Below are positions 28,441 to 37,378 of a DNA stretch of 64,000 bases, in pieces (the stretch's first letter is position 1; the number at the start of each line of letters is the position of its first letter). The DNA is from Eisenbergiella tayi (lineage in GTDB: Bacteria > Bacillota > Clostridia > Lachnospirales > Lachnospiraceae). The notes beneath the pieces were generated by a model. It ran no database searches and was not told the origin of the DNA. It saw nothing but the letters and a program-made list of their open reading frames with translations. The stretch covers positions 562,517 to 626,516 of the forward strand of contig NZ_MPDJ01000002.1 of assembly GCF_001881565.1 (NCBI RefSeq), read 5' to 3'. The position numbers and the translations under genes were made by a program.

Positions 28441-29001
28441 CTACAAACCGGAATTTGTAGTTCGTTCTGATAATACAGACTTAGCTAAGTCTATCTGTTT
28501 ATTTCGCTCGTTACTAGCTTCAATTTTACTGTTATTATTCAAAAGATTAATAACCTTTACTGCATAATCAGATGATACAATAGCATGACCTCTCATATGT
28601 CCGGTTGCAATAGCTTGAGCATAAACTCTTGATGAAAATTTACTTGTTTCATTAATCGAATTTTGGGCAAGGGTATTAGCTAAAAATCCTGCATTTCTTA
28701 ATTCAAATGCACTTATTTTACTATCAATTCTCTTTTGTAAAATATCACTAGTCTTAGAAATTATATCATTTTTTGACTCCTCATCTCCAATATTTATATA
28801 AAAAATGAATCTTTTAGCATTTTTTCTTGCCCAAATTGCTAATTCTTTTTGGGATAATCTTTCCAAAATCTGCTCTAATTCATTTCTTTTATCTACATCA
28901 TCAATAATTTTTATTTTATATGAAGATGGAGTAGTTATTCTATTTTCAATATATAATTGCCTTTCATGTTCATTCCATGCGTATTCTTCTGGTTTCATCA
29001 T
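28441..29001 (-). CDS. putative Imm5-like immunity protein
   Basis: 186 residues, charged and mostly helical; GAGGA precedes paired ATGs. The C-terminal half reads SRVYAQAIATGHMRGHAIVSSDYAVKVI, resembling the conserved helix of Imm5-type putative immunity proteins (a TAH..GHA..A.YALKA pattern). I base this on recall of the pattern, so it is tentative. No toxin gene is seen beside it; it may be an orphan immunity gene carried by the island. Confidence 0.5.
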   Translation of the reverse strand: MMKPEEYAWNEHERQLYIENRITTPSSYKIKIIDDVDKRNELEQILERLSQKELAIWARKNAKRFIFYINIGDEESKNDIISKTSDILQKRIDSKISAFELRNAGFLANTLAQNSINETSKFSSRVYAQAIATGHMRGHAIVSSDYAVKVINLLNNNSKIEASNERNKQIDLAKSVLSERTTNSGL

Positions 29002-29110
29002 ATATATTCCTCGTTAAATTCCGATTTATCGCTTTTTTTTTATTAGTATAGCATATAAAAATGAACAAAACAAAACTATTATTTAAAAGCTGATGATGCC
29101 TAATCTAATA

Positions 29111-29154
29111 CAAACAAAAGCCCTCCCGACTGACACCAAACCAGTCGAAAGGGC
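29111..29154 (-). terminator. rho-independent terminator of recQ
   Basis: Minus strand: 13-bp stem GCCCTTTCGACTG/CAGTCGGGAGGGC (two G-T pairs), 9-nt loop, then TTTTGTTTG. Confidence 0.85.
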
Positions 29155-29167
29155 CCACACATCCTCT

Positions 29168-31507
29168 TTATTTCCCACCATTCTCCGCCGTCAGCAGCAG
29201 CTCCACAATCCCCCTCTGCGCCTCCTCCGTATAGTAAAACACCTCATACTCATTCCCCTTCGAGCTGATCCGCGTCTCCGCTCCAATCCCGAAATCCGTC
29301 CCATACTCCGTTATCTTCCGCAGCGGCATCCGGTTGACGAATTTCAATTCAAACAGCCCCTCATCTAGCAGCATCTGCTCCACCGCCTTTATCGTCAGAC
29401 GCTTCATCGTGCTCTCATCCCGCAAATCATTCATCTGTCCCACCAGATCACTTAAGGACATCCTCGCAGAGTAATGCAGCTGGGAAGCAATCTCTTCCGT
29501 CATCACAAATTCCGTCTTATTCTTTTTCCCCGCCGAACTCTTCACGGCAGCCTCGTCCCCGCTCTCTGCCGCATCCCTTTCATAATCCTGCACCACATCA
29601 TAATCCAGACTGGAAAACTCCACCGCCCCCAAACTGTCCGGATCATCCGTCTTCCCATGCTCTTTATTAAATTCGATCACCTTCTCCAGGAACACTTCCC
29701 CATACTTCTCATACTTAAATTCGCCCACTCCGGATACCGAAAGCATCTCATTCCTATTCACAGGACGGATCACACACATATGTACCAGCGATTTATCCGA
29801 GAACACAATATACGGAGGCACCCCTTCCTTTTTCGCCAGCTCCGCCCGCAGGCCCCGCAGGATTTCAAACAGCTTCTCATCCTCTTCATCCAGTTCAAAG
29901 GCCGCCGCTCCCCTGCTCTTCTTCCCTTTCTTTTCTCCCGCCGCCTTAGCCGGATGCTCCTGCTCCTTCGCCATCTTCATGGTCACCGTCTCATCCTCTT
30001 CCAGAATGAGCTTCGATTTCCCGGTGAGCTTCACCACCGCATACTCATCGTTCGTCACCGCCAGGAATTCATTCAGCATCAGGTAATTCATCACCTGCCG
30101 CAGCTTATACGTCGGCACCTTTGCCAGTTCCGCATAATGAGGATTCTCATCCATCCGGTACTGTCTGATTTTCGCCGTATTCGCACCATGTACGGTATCA
30201 ATGATCACATTCGTCCCATACCTCTGCCTGCACGCCAGCACACATCCGATTAAGGCCCGTGCAATCTCCGTCACATCCACTTCCTCAAACTGGCTCAGGC
30301 AATTGGCACAATTACCGCAGTAATTCGATCCATACTCCCCAAAATACCGGAGGATATAATCCCGCAGGCATTCATTGGTAAAGCAGTAGAAGGTCATCTT
30401 CCGCAGCCTGTCCCGATCCCTCTCCGTCACCAGATCCCTGGTAAGCGGATCCATTTCCTGATTATCCTGGTTATTGTCAATAAAGAACTGGTTCGTAACC
30501 ACATCCTGCCCGCCATACAGCAGAATACATTCCGCAGGTTCCCCATCTCTTCCGGCTCTGCCGGCTTCCTGATAGTAGCTCTCCATATTTTTAGGCATAC
30601 TATAATGTATCACATACCGTACATTTGATTTATCTATCCCCATTCCGAAAGCATTGGTCGCCACCATCACAGGATACCTGTCATAAATAAAATCATCCTG
30701 ATTCTGCCTTCTTTCCGTATCACTTAACCCCGCATGGTAACGGGTAGCAGGAAAGCCGTCACTCCGCAGCCTGTCGCATACCTCTTCCACCACTTTTCTG
30801 GTCAGACAGTAAATGATTCCGCTTTCTTCTCTGTGCATTTCCAGATAATTTTTCATAGTGGCGTACTTATCCTTAGGGGTCTGCACTCCAAAATAAAGAT
30901 TCGGCCTGTCAAAACCTGTTGTCAGCACCTCCGGAGACTGCAGCATCAGAATATCAATAATATCATCCCTTACTTCCTTAGTAGCCGTAGCAGTAAACGC
31001 TCCCACAACAGGCCTTTTGGGAAGACGGGCAATGAATTCCACGATTTTCAGATAGCTGGGACGGAAATCCTGCCCCCACTGGGATACACAATGCGCCTCA
31101 TCTACCGCCACCATGGAAATATCCGCATTCTGGGCAAAATCCAGGAACTCCTCCGTAACCAGCCGTTCCGGGGCCACATATATAATCGGATATCGCCCGG
31201 CTCTCGCATATTCCAGCGCCTTCCGGTACTGTCCCTGTGTGAGTGAACTGTTCAGATATGCGGCATGCACTCCCACGCTGTTCAAGGCTCCCACCTGATC
31301 CTTCATCAGGGATATCAGCGGTGAAATAACCAGCGTAATCCCTTTCATCATCAGGGCAGGCACCTGATAGCAGATGGATTTCCCCGCTCCGGTAGGCATG
31401 ATTCCCAGAACATCCTGTCCCCGCAAAATACTGTCGATCAGCAGCTCCTGTCCGTCTCTGAAGCTATCATAACCAAAATACTGCTTTAATATCTGATTTT
31501 TATCCAT
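29168..31507 (-). CDS. recQ: ATP-dependent DNA helicase RecQ
   Basis: 779 residues from ATG 31505-31507 (GGAGG 5 nt upstream; an upstream in-frame ATG lacks an SD). Helicase motif I is MPTGAGKSICYQVP, DEAH box VDEAHCVSQWGQDFRPSY, motif VI QEAGRAGRDGEP. The zinc-binding RQC region has CLRDYIL, then CGNCANC; an HRDC-like domain (LFEILRGLRAELAKKEG) and a helical C-terminal segment follow. Longer than minimal RecQ because of the linker and tail. It unwinds DNA 3'-5' in recombination and repair. A dead fragment of the same gene lies at 23461-23728. Confidence 0.95.
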   Translation of the reverse strand: MDKNQILKQYFGYDSFRDGQELLIDSILRGQDVLGIMPTGAGKSICYQVPALMMKGITLVISPLISLMKDQVGALNSVGVHAAYLNSSLTQGQYRKALEYARAGRYPIIYVAPERLVTEEFLDFAQNADISMVAVDEAHCVSQWGQDFRPSYLKIVEFIARLPKRPVVGAFTATATKEVRDDIIDILMLQSPEVLTTGFDRPNLYFGVQTPKDKYATMKNYLEMHREESGIIYCLTRKVVEEVCDRLRSDGFPATRYHAGLSDTERRQNQDDFIYDRYPVMVATNAFGMGIDKSNVRYVIHYSMPKNMESYYQEAGRAGRDGEPAECILLYGGQDVVTNQFFIDNNQDNQEMDPLTRDLVTERDRDRLRKMTFYCFTNECLRDYILRYFGEYGSNYCGNCANCLSQFEEVDVTEIARALIGCVLACRQRYGTNVIIDTVHGANTAKIRQYRMDENPHYAELAKVPTYKLRQVMNYLMLNEFLAVTNDEYAVVKLTGKSKLILEEDETVTMKMAKEQEHPAKAAGEKKGKKSRGAAAFELDEEDEKLFEILRGLRAELAKKEGVPPYIVFSDKSLVHMCVIRPVNRNEMLSVSGVGEFKYEKYGEVFLEKVIEFNKEHGKTDDPDSLGAVEFSSLDYDVVQDYERDAAESGDEAAVKSSAGKKNKTEFVMTEEIASQLHYSARMSLSDLVGQMNDLRDESTMKRLTIKAVEQMLLDEGLFELKFVNRMPLRKITEYGTDFGIGAETRISSKGNEYEVFYYTEEAQRGIVELLLTAENGGK

Positions 31508-31670
31508 TCGTTCCTCCAAATGAAAAGCCCGCCGCATCCGGCCGCCCCTTCCTTTTTCCGCCTATTCTTTTCTCCGTCATCTTCGGAATTCCAGGGAGAT
31601 TTTTCTTCAAGACTCACATAACCCACACATGACAAGGCGCTAACGGCCTCAATAGAATTTTGTTACCTTC

Positions 31671-31700
31671 ATCCTACCATAGATATACACGCTTGTGCAA
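31671..31700 (-). promoter_or_regulatory. candidate sigma-A promoter of recQ
   Basis: This site lies upstream of 31507 on the minus strand. TTGCAC (31695-31700), an 18-bp spacer, then TAGGAT (31671-31676). It leaves a 5' leader of about 155 nt, in which I see no structured regulator. Confidence 0.35.
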
Positions 31701-31740
31701 TAAAAAAACTCCTTTTCACCCGCCATTCTTCCGATACTCC

Positions 31741-32757
31741 CTACCATTTGGGAAACGGCACCGTGCTGATATTAGGTGCCACACCGCTGTGCTCCAGTTT
31801 TTCCCGATATGTCGCTTCCCACGTCTCATTCCAGAAGTAAAGCCGGAAACATCTGTAAAAATGATATCCATACAGGCAGACTGTCGCCGCAATCAGCAGC
31901 CAGAGCACAAAAGCCAGCAAACCGGACGGGATAGTCTTATTATCGATTCCTACAGCCCTGGCCCACTCTGCCAGAGCAGAAACAGCTATGGAGCGGTCAT
32001 GTTTTCTGCCGGTTCCCAGCATGCCCAGCCTGACTACATTATTTGCATCATATACGAATGCAGACATCGCTGTCACAGAACAGCTGAGTATCACTGCAGT
32101 ACCGGATTTTACCAGTCTGTCAAAATAACTTTTAAGACGCACATAAATCTCAAGCCCCCTGTCAAAAGCCTTTCCGGGAAGCTTTCCTTCCCCTAAGCTG
32201 CTGCTCAGCATAAGATTTCCCAGAGAAGCCATCAATCCGCAGGATAATATCACGGCCGCACCTTCCGTATTATTCCTGTTATTATCCGACAGCCACGCCG
32301 CATTCTCCTCCGCATTTACCGCATATCCCACACTGCCGTCTGCAAACTTCTTCCAGTCCTTCTCTCTTTCTTTTTCCGTACAACCTCTTCTCCTCACGGT
32401 CAGAAACAGCCCTATAACCACTCCGATCGAAGAAAGGAATCCTATGATTCCTGAGACAAACGCTTCTACTGCAAAACCCGGCAGACGCCTCAGAAGGAAC
32501 AGAGAATAACACTCCTCACTCTGCCCTGCCAGCAAAACACTTCCCAGCAGACTGCACATAATTCCCGGCCCCATATATAGCAAACCGAAGGCTATTATCA
32601 ATTTACCCAACTCCGCCGCACCTTCCGCCTGCCAGCCGCCTATCAGTATTAAGTAAAAAGCGCTGAAAAGCAACGTAAAAAGGCCGAAAAGAAAAACGAC
32701 TCCTTTATGCTCCTTCCACAGCCGGAAAGACAAAAACTGTTCTTCCTCCACCATCAT
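31741..32757 (-). CDS. membrane protein of unknown function
   Basis: 338 residues from ATG 32755-32757 (MMVEEEQFLSFRLWKE); start uncertain because the SD is weak, and a longer frame would overlap the YbaK gene. Four to five membrane segments: VVFLFGLFTLLFSAFYLILI, LIIAFGLLYMGPGIMCSLLG, FVSGIIGFLSSIGVVIGLFL, a possible one near AVILSCGLMASLG, and LLAFVLWLLIAATVCLYGYH near the end. No family is recognised. It starts 17 nt after the YbaK stop, so they may share a transcript. Confidence 0.7.
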   Translation of the reverse strand: MMVEEEQFLSFRLWKEHKGVVFLFGLFTLLFSAFYLILIGGWQAEGAAELGKLIIAFGLLYMGPGIMCSLLGSVLLAGQSEECYSLFLLRRLPGFAVEAFVSGIIGFLSSIGVVIGLFLTVRRRGCTEKEREKDWKKFADGSVGYAVNAEENAAWLSDNNRNNTEGAAVILSCGLMASLGNLMLSSSLGEGKLPGKAFDRGLEIYVRLKSYFDRLVKSGTAVILSCSVTAMSAFVYDANNVVRLGMLGTGRKHDRSIAVSALAEWARAVGIDNKTIPSGLLAFVLWLLIAATVCLYGYHFYRCFRLYFWNETWEATYREKLEHSGVAPNISTVPFPKW

Positions 32758-32773
32758 CCGTCTACCCGTCTTT

Positions 32774-33277
32774 TCACATCGCCTGCCCCAAAGCAGATTT
32801 CTCGTCCATTCCCCAGCCTTTGCAGACATCCACCCATTCCCCGGTTCCGGAATATGTTTCCAGTTCCTCCATGGTCAGTTCAATAGCACTGTTGCTGCTG
32901 CCGCAGGCAGGAAACACGGTATGGAACCGTTTCAGGGATTCGTCCAGATAAATCTTCACGCCTTCATTTACCGCAAAAGGACAGACACCTCCTACCGCAT
33001 GTCCGATTTTTTCTTCCACTTCCGCGGCCGGAATCATTTTCGCCTTTGTCCCGAACCTGGTCTTATATTTGGCATTATCTATTTTTGCGTCTCCGGCTGC
33101 TACAACGAGGATGCACCCGTCTGCAGTCTCAAAGGACAGCGTCTTTGCAATCCTGCTGCCTTCGCAGTTAAGGGCCTGCGCCGCCAGTTCCACCGTAGCG
33201 CTGGATACCTGGAATTCTCTGATTCTTCCGTCCGCACTCCACTGTTTTAAATATTCTCTTACTTTATCAATCGCCAT
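32774..33277 (-). CDS. YbaK/EbsC-family aminoacyl-tRNA deacylase
   Basis: 167 residues from ATG 33275-33277 (GGAAGG 6 nt upstream). The family pattern is clear: TVELAAQALNCEGSRIAKTL, LVVAAGDAKIDNAKYK, AVGGVCPFAVNEGVKIYLDESL and the C-terminal SSNSAIELTMEEL. YbaK proteins hydrolyse mischarged tRNA, commonly Cys-tRNA(Pro). The invariant Lys is likely in the KIDNAKYK segment. Probably translated with the downstream membrane protein. Confidence 0.9.
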   Translation of the reverse strand: MAIDKVREYLKQWSADGRIREFQVSSATVELAAQALNCEGSRIAKTLSFETADGCILVVAAGDAKIDNAKYKTRFGTKAKMIPAAEVEEKIGHAVGGVCPFAVNEGVKIYLDESLKRFHTVFPACGSSNSAIELTMEELETYSGTGEWVDVCKGWGMDEKSALGQAM

Positions 33278-33306
33278 AATCTGCCTTCCTTTCCGCATTC
33301 CAACCT

Positions 33307-33972
33307 TTATTTTATTACAATGCCCATCAGCTTTGCAAGATCTGCGGCCTGATAAATATCCGCCACAGCCCCTCTGAGTTCATTTTTCTCTTCCGACACA
33401 ATTATTCCCTCCACATCGTTGCCCCTCAAATCCATCCCCTTCAGCGACGTATGGAAAAAACTGGCCCTCTTCAAGTTCAAATCCTTCCACTCCACCTTTT
33501 TAAAACGGCAGTCCGCAAGATAGCTTTCCTGCATATCACATCCGGCCAGGCTGGCAGATTCCCATCTGGATCCGCTGAAATTGGCAAAAGACAGGCTGCA
33601 TTCCTCCCACCTTGTTTCTTTCAGAAGGCTTTCATGGAAATCGGCGCCCACGCCTTTTACAAACAGGAATTCACATCGGTTAAAATAGCAGTCATCCAGA
33701 ACGCTGTTGGAAAAATCACAGTTTCTGAACTGCACGTCAATAAAGCTTGCCTTTTCAAAATTACAATGAAAAAAGGTACAGTTTTCAAAAACCACGCCCT
33801 CCAGGTTAAGCTTATAAAAATCCTCATTTTCAGCCATCAGTCCTCTGATGCGGCATTGCTCCACCAGCATGTCTTCCCGACGCGCATCCTGCAGATATGC
33901 CAGGCCATCCTCAATTTCCCGCAGCGAAGCTGATAATACCGGCGGCGCTGTTTTCAAACTCTTTTTTTCCAT
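33307..33972 (-). CDS. pentapeptide-repeat protein
   Basis: 221 residues; GAGGA 7 nt before the ATG. After about 50 charged residues come A(D/N)LxF-like repeats: FENCTFFHCNFEKASFIDVQ, FRNCDFSNSVLDDCYFNRCE, then LSFANFSGSRWESASLAGCD and LKRASFFHTSLKGMDLRGN. These form a quadrilateral beta-helix. Some relatives (Qnr, MfpA) mimic DNA and protect gyrase; nothing here shows that role. Stands alone between the Hsp20 terminator and ybaK. Confidence 0.85.
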   Translation of the reverse strand: MEKKSLKTAPPVLSASLREIEDGLAYLQDARREDMLVEQCRIRGLMAENEDFYKLNLEGVVFENCTFFHCNFEKASFIDVQFRNCDFSNSVLDDCYFNRCEFLFVKGVGADFHESLLKETRWEECSLSFANFSGSRWESASLAGCDMQESYLADCRFKKVEWKDLNLKRASFFHTSLKGMDLRGNDVEGIIVSEEKNELRGAVADIYQAADLAKLMGIVIK

Positions 33973-34073
33973 ATCTGATTCCTCGTATGTTTCTCTTATT
34001 CAGGCTTTGTATTTCTAACTGTTAAGTCTATCACAGTCTGCCTGAAAGGGAAAGACCACACCCACAAAAAGCG

Positions 34074-34115
34074 CCAAAAAAGCGCCCCGATAAAATAATT
34101 CTTTTATCGGGGCGC
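34074..34115 (-). terminator. rho-independent terminator of the hsp20 operon
   Basis: 14-bp stem GCGCCCCGATAAAA/TTTTATCGGGGCGC with a 6-nt loop, followed on the minus strand by TTTTTT. Confidence 0.9.
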
Positions 34116-34183
34116 CCTGCTTTGGAGGACTATATCAGAAAATATGGAAACTGATTTATTTCCCAGCCGGCCGGCGTATTCCG

Positions 34184-34657
34184 TCAGCCATCAATGGAAA
34201 TATAGTTGTGGTCTTCCACAGCCTTTTTCTCTTCTGTCTTGGGAACCGAAAGCTTCAGGATACCATGTTTGAAGTTCGCCCTGATATCCGAGCGCTCTAC
34301 ATTTTCTCCCACATAGAAGGTACGGCTGCATGCACCTGCATAACGTTCTCTGCGGATATATTTGCCTTTCTTTTCTTCTTCCTTATCCAGGCCTTTCTCT
34401 GCACTGATGGTGAGATAGCCATCCTCCAGCTCCACCTGGATTTCGTCCTTCTTGAAACCGGGCAGATCCACATCCAGTTCGTAGGCAGAATCTGTTTCAC
34501 GGACATCCGTTTTCATCAGGCGTGCCGCATTTTTTCCGTACAGCGGATTCTTCCTTCCAAAAAACTCCTTATTCATTCTTTTTTCCCATTTATCATCAAA
34601 CGGGAAATCCATAAAATCATCAAATAAATTTTCTCCAAAAATGCTGGGCATCAACAT
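34184..34657 (-). CDS. Hsp20/alpha-crystallin small heat-shock protein, second copy
   Basis: 157 residues: N-terminus MLMPSIFGENLFDDFM, alpha-crystallin domain from about residue 48 (YELDVDLPGFKKDEIQVELE), then GILKLSVPK. It binds unfolding proteins as an ATP-independent holdase. Compared with the upstream copy it has about 15 extra residues before the domain (KRMNKEFFGRKNPLYGKN). The SD is GGAGGAA. It lies 49 nt after the first copy, sharing its promoter and terminator. Confidence 0.93.
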   Translation of the reverse strand: MLMPSIFGENLFDDFMDFPFDDKWEKRMNKEFFGRKNPLYGKNAARLMKTDVRETDSAYELDVDLPGFKKDEIQVELEDGYLTISAEKGLDKEEEKKGKYIRRERYAGACSRTFYVGENVERSDIRANFKHGILKLSVPKTEEKKAVEDHNYISIDG

Positions 34658-34706
34658 ATGTCATTCCTCCATTCTTTGTATCAATCCTGTCAGATACAGT
34701 ACGGCT

Positions 34707-35126
34707 TTATCCTTCGATGGCTATATACTTATTCTCTTCTACCTTGGGCTGTGCTTCTTCCTTCGGTACAGACAGCTTCAGGATGCCATTTTCAAATTTT
34801 GCTTTGATATCCTCCTGTTTTACCGAATCTCCAACCTGGAAGCTTCTGCTGCAGGATCCCATGTACCGCTCTCTTCTGATGTATTTGCCATTTTCGTCCT
34901 TTTCATCGTTATCTTTCTTCGTGGAAGCGCTGATGGTAAGATAGCCATCCTTCAATTCCACCTTAATATCTTCTTTGCTGAAACCGGGCATATCGACATC
35001 CAGCTCATAGTGTCCATCATTGTCCCTGATATCGGTCTTCATCAGGCTGCTTTCATTGTAGCTTCCGAACGGGAATCTCATCCAGTCATCAAATAAATCT
35101 TCTCCAAAAATACTAGGCATCAACAT
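34707..35126 (-). CDS. Hsp20/alpha-crystallin small heat-shock protein, first copy
   Basis: 139 residues from ATG 35124-35126 (AGGAG about 9 nt upstream). N-terminus MLMPSIFGEDLFDDWM is nearly the same as the downstream copy, so a tandem duplication. Domain: YELDVDMPGFSKEDIKVELK and NGILKLSVPKEE; the IxI-like tail is NKYIAIEG. First gene of a two-gene operon preceded by a sigma-A promoter with a CIRCE-like site (35292-35318), so heat-inducible control by HrcA is likely. Confidence 0.93.
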   Translation of the reverse strand: MLMPSIFGEDLFDDWMRFPFGSYNESSLMKTDIRDNDGHYELDVDMPGFSKEDIKVELKDGYLTISASTKKDNDEKDENGKYIRRERYMGSCSRSFQVGDSVKQEDIKAKFENGILKLSVPKEEAQPKVEENKYIAIEG

Positions 35127-35275
35127 AATCAATCGCTCCTTTTCGTAAATAATATAGTTTTGTTTACAAGTTTGGAACGCGGGTACTGACTTTGGTATAA
35201 AAAGTAACCGACCTCTTTCGGTGTATCATGCTTTTTGTATCTTTGTCTTTATGTCTTTCCCTTTGTTCTACATGT

Positions 35276-35318
35276 AATATAACACGCATTATTAGCAGAG
35301 TCAAGAGGTGAGTGCTAA
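35276..35318 (-). promoter_or_regulatory. sigma-A promoter with CIRCE-like (HrcA) operator
   Basis: Minus strand: TTGACT (35299-35304), exactly 17 bp, TATATT (35276-35281). Overlapping the -35 is TTAGCACTC-N9-CTCTGCTAA (35292-35318). CIRCE is TTAGCACTC-N9-GAGTGCTAA: one half-site is perfect and the other keeps six of nine bases. Confidence 0.75.
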
Positions 35319-35380
35319 ATTAATTATAAAAAAACTATAAAGTTCGCGTAAATGAAGCTATTTTCCCAAAGAAACAGCAG

Positions 35381-36262
35381 TCATATCCCCTTGCTGATTC
35401 GTCTTTCCTTGATTTTCTGCAGACCCAATACTATTGCCAGTCCCGCCAGACAGGCTATTATATTGAAGTTGGAAAAGCTCAGGGCTTCTTTAGGTACCGA
35501 TAAGGTCGTCGGCCCCATTACAATGGCGTACAGCGAACCGATCATCATACCCAGAATAACAAATATCGTTTGGGGCCGGAATTTCTCCAGGCATATTTTG
35601 ATTATCCTCACTACCGATACCGCGCCGGATATTACGCCGCAGCCGAAAAACAGCATGGAAGGGATATAGGAAAAATGGAAATGCAGAATCTCTTTTACCG
35701 CCGTAACAACAGGCATATAGGCGCCGAACACCAGCAGCAGCGTCGATCCTGATATTCCCGGCAAAAACATTGCCGATATGGACACCATTCCGATGAGAAA
35801 CAGCTTTATCCCTTCCGTCAAAGAAAACACGGATAAATCCATGCCTGCCGATTCTGATCTGCTGTTATAATAGGTAATCAGAGCAACAACAGCAATTCCT
35901 GCCAACAGGCAGATCACATTCTTTATCCCAATTTTAATATTCTTTTTTTCTTCCGATATAATAAGAGGGATAGCGCCGAGAATAAAACCTATGAATAAAG
36001 AACTGACAAGGTAAATCTTGCTTTCAAATAATGCGGAAAGCACAAGCACAGCGGCAATCATACCCGCCGCCCATCCCACGCCAAGCTTTAATAAATATTT
36101 GAGTCCTTCTGTCTTTTCTTCTTTTTTTCCGAATACCACATTATTGATGGATGCTATAAAATGGTCATAAAATCCCATTATAAAAGCTATCGTACCGCCG
36201 GATACTCCCGGCACGCTGTCAGCAAGCGCCATGCAGACGCCGTTAATTCCTTCCTGTATCAT
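35381..36262 (-). CDS. DUF368 family membrane protein (PopT-type undecaprenyl-phosphate translocase)
   Basis: 293 residues from ATG 36260-36262 (AGAAAGGA upstream; a longer frame lacks an SD). About eight to ten membrane segments. Family motifs: the N-terminal ALADSVPGVSGGTIAFIMGF and the internal repeat-like MFLPGISGSTLLLVFGAY. DUF368 proteins recycle undecaprenyl phosphate across the membrane for envelope synthesis, from published work on PopT. Stands alone between the hsp20 and EamA genes. Confidence 0.9.
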   Translation of the reverse strand: MIQEGINGVCMALADSVPGVSGGTIAFIMGFYDHFIASINNVVFGKKEEKTEGLKYLLKLGVGWAAGMIAAVLVLSALFESKIYLVSSLFIGFILGAIPLIISEEKKNIKIGIKNVICLLAGIAVVALITYYNSRSESAGMDLSVFSLTEGIKLFLIGMVSISAMFLPGISGSTLLLVFGAYMPVVTAVKEILHFHFSYIPSMLFFGCGVISGAVSVVRIIKICLEKFRPQTIFVILGMMIGSLYAIVMGPTTLSVPKEALSFSNFNIIACLAGLAIVLGLQKIKERRISKGI

Positions 36263-36372
36263 TGTTTTTTCCTTTCTGCCATTGATTCCTAATAGGATTC
36301 CCAAATTTTACGAATTTTATCTTCCCTGTAATCGACTCGCATGTATTCTTTTTACGGCAGAAATTGAATCAC

Positions 36373-36404
36373 TAAAAAAGATCCGATGCAAATACATCCG
36401 ATCT
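36373..36404 (-). terminator. rho-independent terminator of the EamA gene
   Basis: 10-bp stem AGATCGGATG/CATCGGATCT with one internal mismatch, 6-nt loop, TTTTTT on the minus strand. Confidence 0.75.
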
Positions 36405-36451
36405 CTTTAAAATAACTATATACAAAATAGAAGCCGCTGCCTGACTCGCAA

Positions 36452-37312
36452 TCATAGCAGCATAAGCAATGTGCCTGCCACTATCAGAACTAATCCCGAC
36501 GCTGATTTCCTGTTCAGCTTTTCATGGAATACCAGATATGCAAACCCTATCGTAATCAGAATACTGAGTTTATCTATCGGAACCACCACGCTCGCAGGCC
36601 CTGTCTGCAGCGCCCTGTAATAGCACAGCCAGGAACCCCCTGTCGCAAATCCGGAGAGTATCAGAAAGATCCAGCTCTTTTTATCTATGCTTCGTATCGT
36701 ATTCTGTTTTTTAGTAACAAACACAACAATCCATGCCATGATCAATACAACGATTGTACGGATGGCCGTTCCCAAATTGGAATTAATCCCTTCAATGCCA
36801 ACCTTGCCGAGTATGGAAGTCAGACTCGCAAAAACAGCCGAGCCAAAAGCATAAATAAGCCATTTACCATTCTGCTCCCCTGTCCCTTCCGTTTTCTTCT
36901 TTTCAATCATCAGAAATGTTCCCACGGCGATCAGAACGATGGCTGCGGCCTTAATCCATGTAATCCCTTCCTTCAGAAAAATAATCGCTAATATCATGGT
37001 GAGAATTGTACTAGACTTATCTATCGGCGTAACCTTATTCACATCGCCCAGCTGCAGTGCCTTAAAATAGCATAGCCAAGAAGCCCCTGTCGCAATTCCG
37101 GAAAGTATCAGAAATACAAGGGTCCGTGTGCTGACCTCAGAAAGCCCTCCCTGGGATCCCGTAATAAATACCATAAGCCATGAAAAGGCAAGAACGACAA
37201 TAGTTCTTATTGCTGTCGCGACGTTGGAATCTATGTTCTTAATCCCGCACTTTGCCAAAATAGCTGTTAAACCTGCAAAAACAGCCGAACCGAACGCAAA
37301 TGCTATCCACAT
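36452..37312 (-). CDS. EamA/DMT-superfamily transporter
   Basis: 286 residues from ATG 37310-37312 (AGAGG 8 nt upstream). Ten membrane segments as two EamA repeats: the first starts IAFAFGSAVFAGLTAILAKCG and the second YAFGSAVFASLTSILGKVG, with ATAIRTIVVL and GTAIRTIVVL in equivalent positions. The near-identity of the halves is striking even for this internally duplicated family. It exports or imports a small metabolite; the substrate cannot be told. Confidence 0.9.
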   Translation of the reverse strand: MWIAFAFGSAVFAGLTAILAKCGIKNIDSNVATAIRTIVVLAFSWLMVFITGSQGGLSEVSTRTLVFLILSGIATGASWLCYFKALQLGDVNKVTPIDKSSTILTMILAIIFLKEGITWIKAAAIVLIAVGTFLMIEKKKTEGTGEQNGKWLIYAFGSAVFASLTSILGKVGIEGINSNLGTAIRTIVVLIMAWIVVFVTKKQNTIRSIDKKSWIFLILSGFATGGSWLCYYRALQTGPASVVVPIDKLSILITIGFAYLVFHEKLNRKSASGLVLIVAGTLLMLL

Positions 37313-37378
37313 AACCAAACCTCTTTTCTCTTATTGCCCTTCCGCTTTCTTTGCCGTCCTTTTGCTTTATACGGTATT

